Assembly (NCBI GenBank): GCA_946481405.1
Contig: CAMLNY010000059.1
Span: 1-6,901 of the forward strand
DNA from: an uncultured Brevundimonas sp.
Lineage (GTDB): Bacteria; Pseudomonadota; Alphaproteobacteria; Caulobacterales; Caulobacteraceae
DNA: 6,901 nt
Direction: 5' to 3'
The notes under the pieces are model-generated. The model had not been told where the DNA came from. It worked only from the letters and a program-made list of their open reading frames with translations, and searched no databases. Every line of letters starts with the position of its first letter. Within the stretch, counting starts at the first letter, position 1. Made by a program: the position numbers and the translations under genes. This document shows, piece by piece, positions 6,250-6,901 of the stretch.

Positions 6250-6257
6250 CCCACGTC

Positions 6258-6901
6258 GTGAGCATCAACTCCGCCCTGCTGGCCGGCGTGTCCGGTCTGA
6301 CCGCCAACTCCGCCGCCCTGGCCGCGATCTCCCAGAACATCGCGAACGTGAACACGGTCGGCTACAAACGCACCGCCATCGACTTCTCGACGGTCGTCAA
6401 CGCCCAGAACCAGGGCGCCGGCTACTCCGCCGGGGGCGTGCTCGGCAACAGCCGCAACTACATCTCCCAGGCCGGCCAGCTTCAGCGGACCACCTCCTCG
6501 ACCGATCTCGGCATCGCGGGCAAGGGCTTCTTCGTCACAACTGAAAAGGCCGAGGGCCTGGACGCCGGCGACGCCCGCCTGTTCACCCGCGCCGGCGCCT
6601 TCCGCGTCGACGAGTTCGGCTATCTGAAAAACACCGCCGGCCTCTATCTGCAGGGCTGGCCGGTCAACTCCGACGGCGACATCACCCGCGACCCGTCAGA
6701 TCTGAACAAGCTGAAGTCGATCAACGTCGGCTCGGTCGGCGGCACGGCCGAGGCTACCACCCGCGCGCAGCTGAACGCCAACCTGCAGTCCAGCCAGACC
6801 GTCTCGCCCGACATCGCCACCTACGTTGTCGCCGCCGGCGCCACCAACGCCAGCTACGTCGTGCTGCGCCTGCCTTGGGAGGTCAATCCGCTGTTCCAGC
6901 A
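6258..6901 (+). CDS. flgE: Flagellar hook protein FlgE (5' part, runs off right edge)
   Basis: The frame from the GTG at 6258 gives 214 complete codons and is open to the right edge. FlgE is the subunit of the hook, the flexible universal joint outside the cell. Residues 1-37 (MSINSALLAGVSGLTANSAA, then ISQNIANVNTVGYKR) are the rod/hook N-terminal domain with its characteristic NVNTVGYK. Residues ~85-140 (LGIAGKGFFV; FTRAGAFRVDEFGYLKN; GLYLQGWPVNSDGDI) are the next conserved block of FlgE/FlgF/FlgG proteins. The part after residue ~155 (TTRAQLNANLQSSQTVSP) is typical of FlgE and argues against FlgF or FlgG. The N-terminus closely resembles Caulobacter hook protein as I remember it; Caulobacterales FlgE is about 590 residues, so roughly a third is present. 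It follows flgD in the same operon after 12 bases. Confidence 0.93.
   Translation, partial: MSINSALLAGVSGLTANSAALAAISQNIANVNTVGYKRTAIDFSTVVNAQNQGAGYSAGGVLGNSRNYISQAGQLQRTTSSTDLGIAGKGFFVTTEKAEGLDAGDARLFTRAGAFRVDEFGYLKNTAGLYLQGWPVNSDGDITRDPSDLNKLKSINVGSVGGTAEATTRAQLNANLQSSQTVSPDIATYVVAAGATNASYVVLRLPWEVNPLFQ

Noticed and set aside
5283..6254. 323-codon open frame on the minus strand opposite flgD
   Set aside because: Antisense shadow of a confidently identified FlgD; composition is Gly/Val/Arg-rich without motifs.

Overview
The window is high-GC DNA in which almost every base is coding or regulatory. The protein sequences, the sigma-54 flagellar promoters and an exact alphaproteobacterial LexA box all point to a Caulobacterales-type alphaproteobacterium (Caulobacter or Brevundimonas-like). 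That assignment is inferred from recognised sequence features; no database search was run.

Layout, left to right. Positions 1-449 (minus strand) hold the first ~149 codons of a radical SAM protein of the 'putative DNA modification/repair' type, which runs off the left edge. Just upstream of its start codon, at 451-465, is GTTC-N7-GTTC, the alphaproteobacterial SOS (LexA) box. Positions 516-3592 (minus strand) hold flgK then flgL, the two hook-filament junction proteins, overlapping by one base (TGATG). Positions 3593-3976 are a 384-bp divergent regulatory region. Positions 3977-6901 (plus strand) hold fliK (hook-length control), flgD (hook cap) and the 5' part of flgE (hook protein, GTG start), packed with gaps of 4 and 12 bases.

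The divergent region is the regulatory centre. It has a sigma-54 promoter facing each way, each a perfect GG-N10-GC: about 3894-3907 for fliK-flgD-flgE and about 3728-3741 for flgK-flgL. Between them lie a dyad and CGGCAA-type motifs resembling the Caulobacter ftr enhancer bound by FlbD, and an IHF-like site next to the fliK promoter. This is the architecture known for the divergent Caulobacter hook operon (flbG/flaN). It would let one enhancer switch on hook length control, hook cap, hook and junction proteins together, at the stage when the basal body is complete.

No tRNA, rRNA, CRISPR array, insertion sequence or convincing intrinsic terminator was seen. The flagellar part is an ordinary, intact hook cluster. 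The most noteworthy point outside it is the SOS box on the radical SAM gene.
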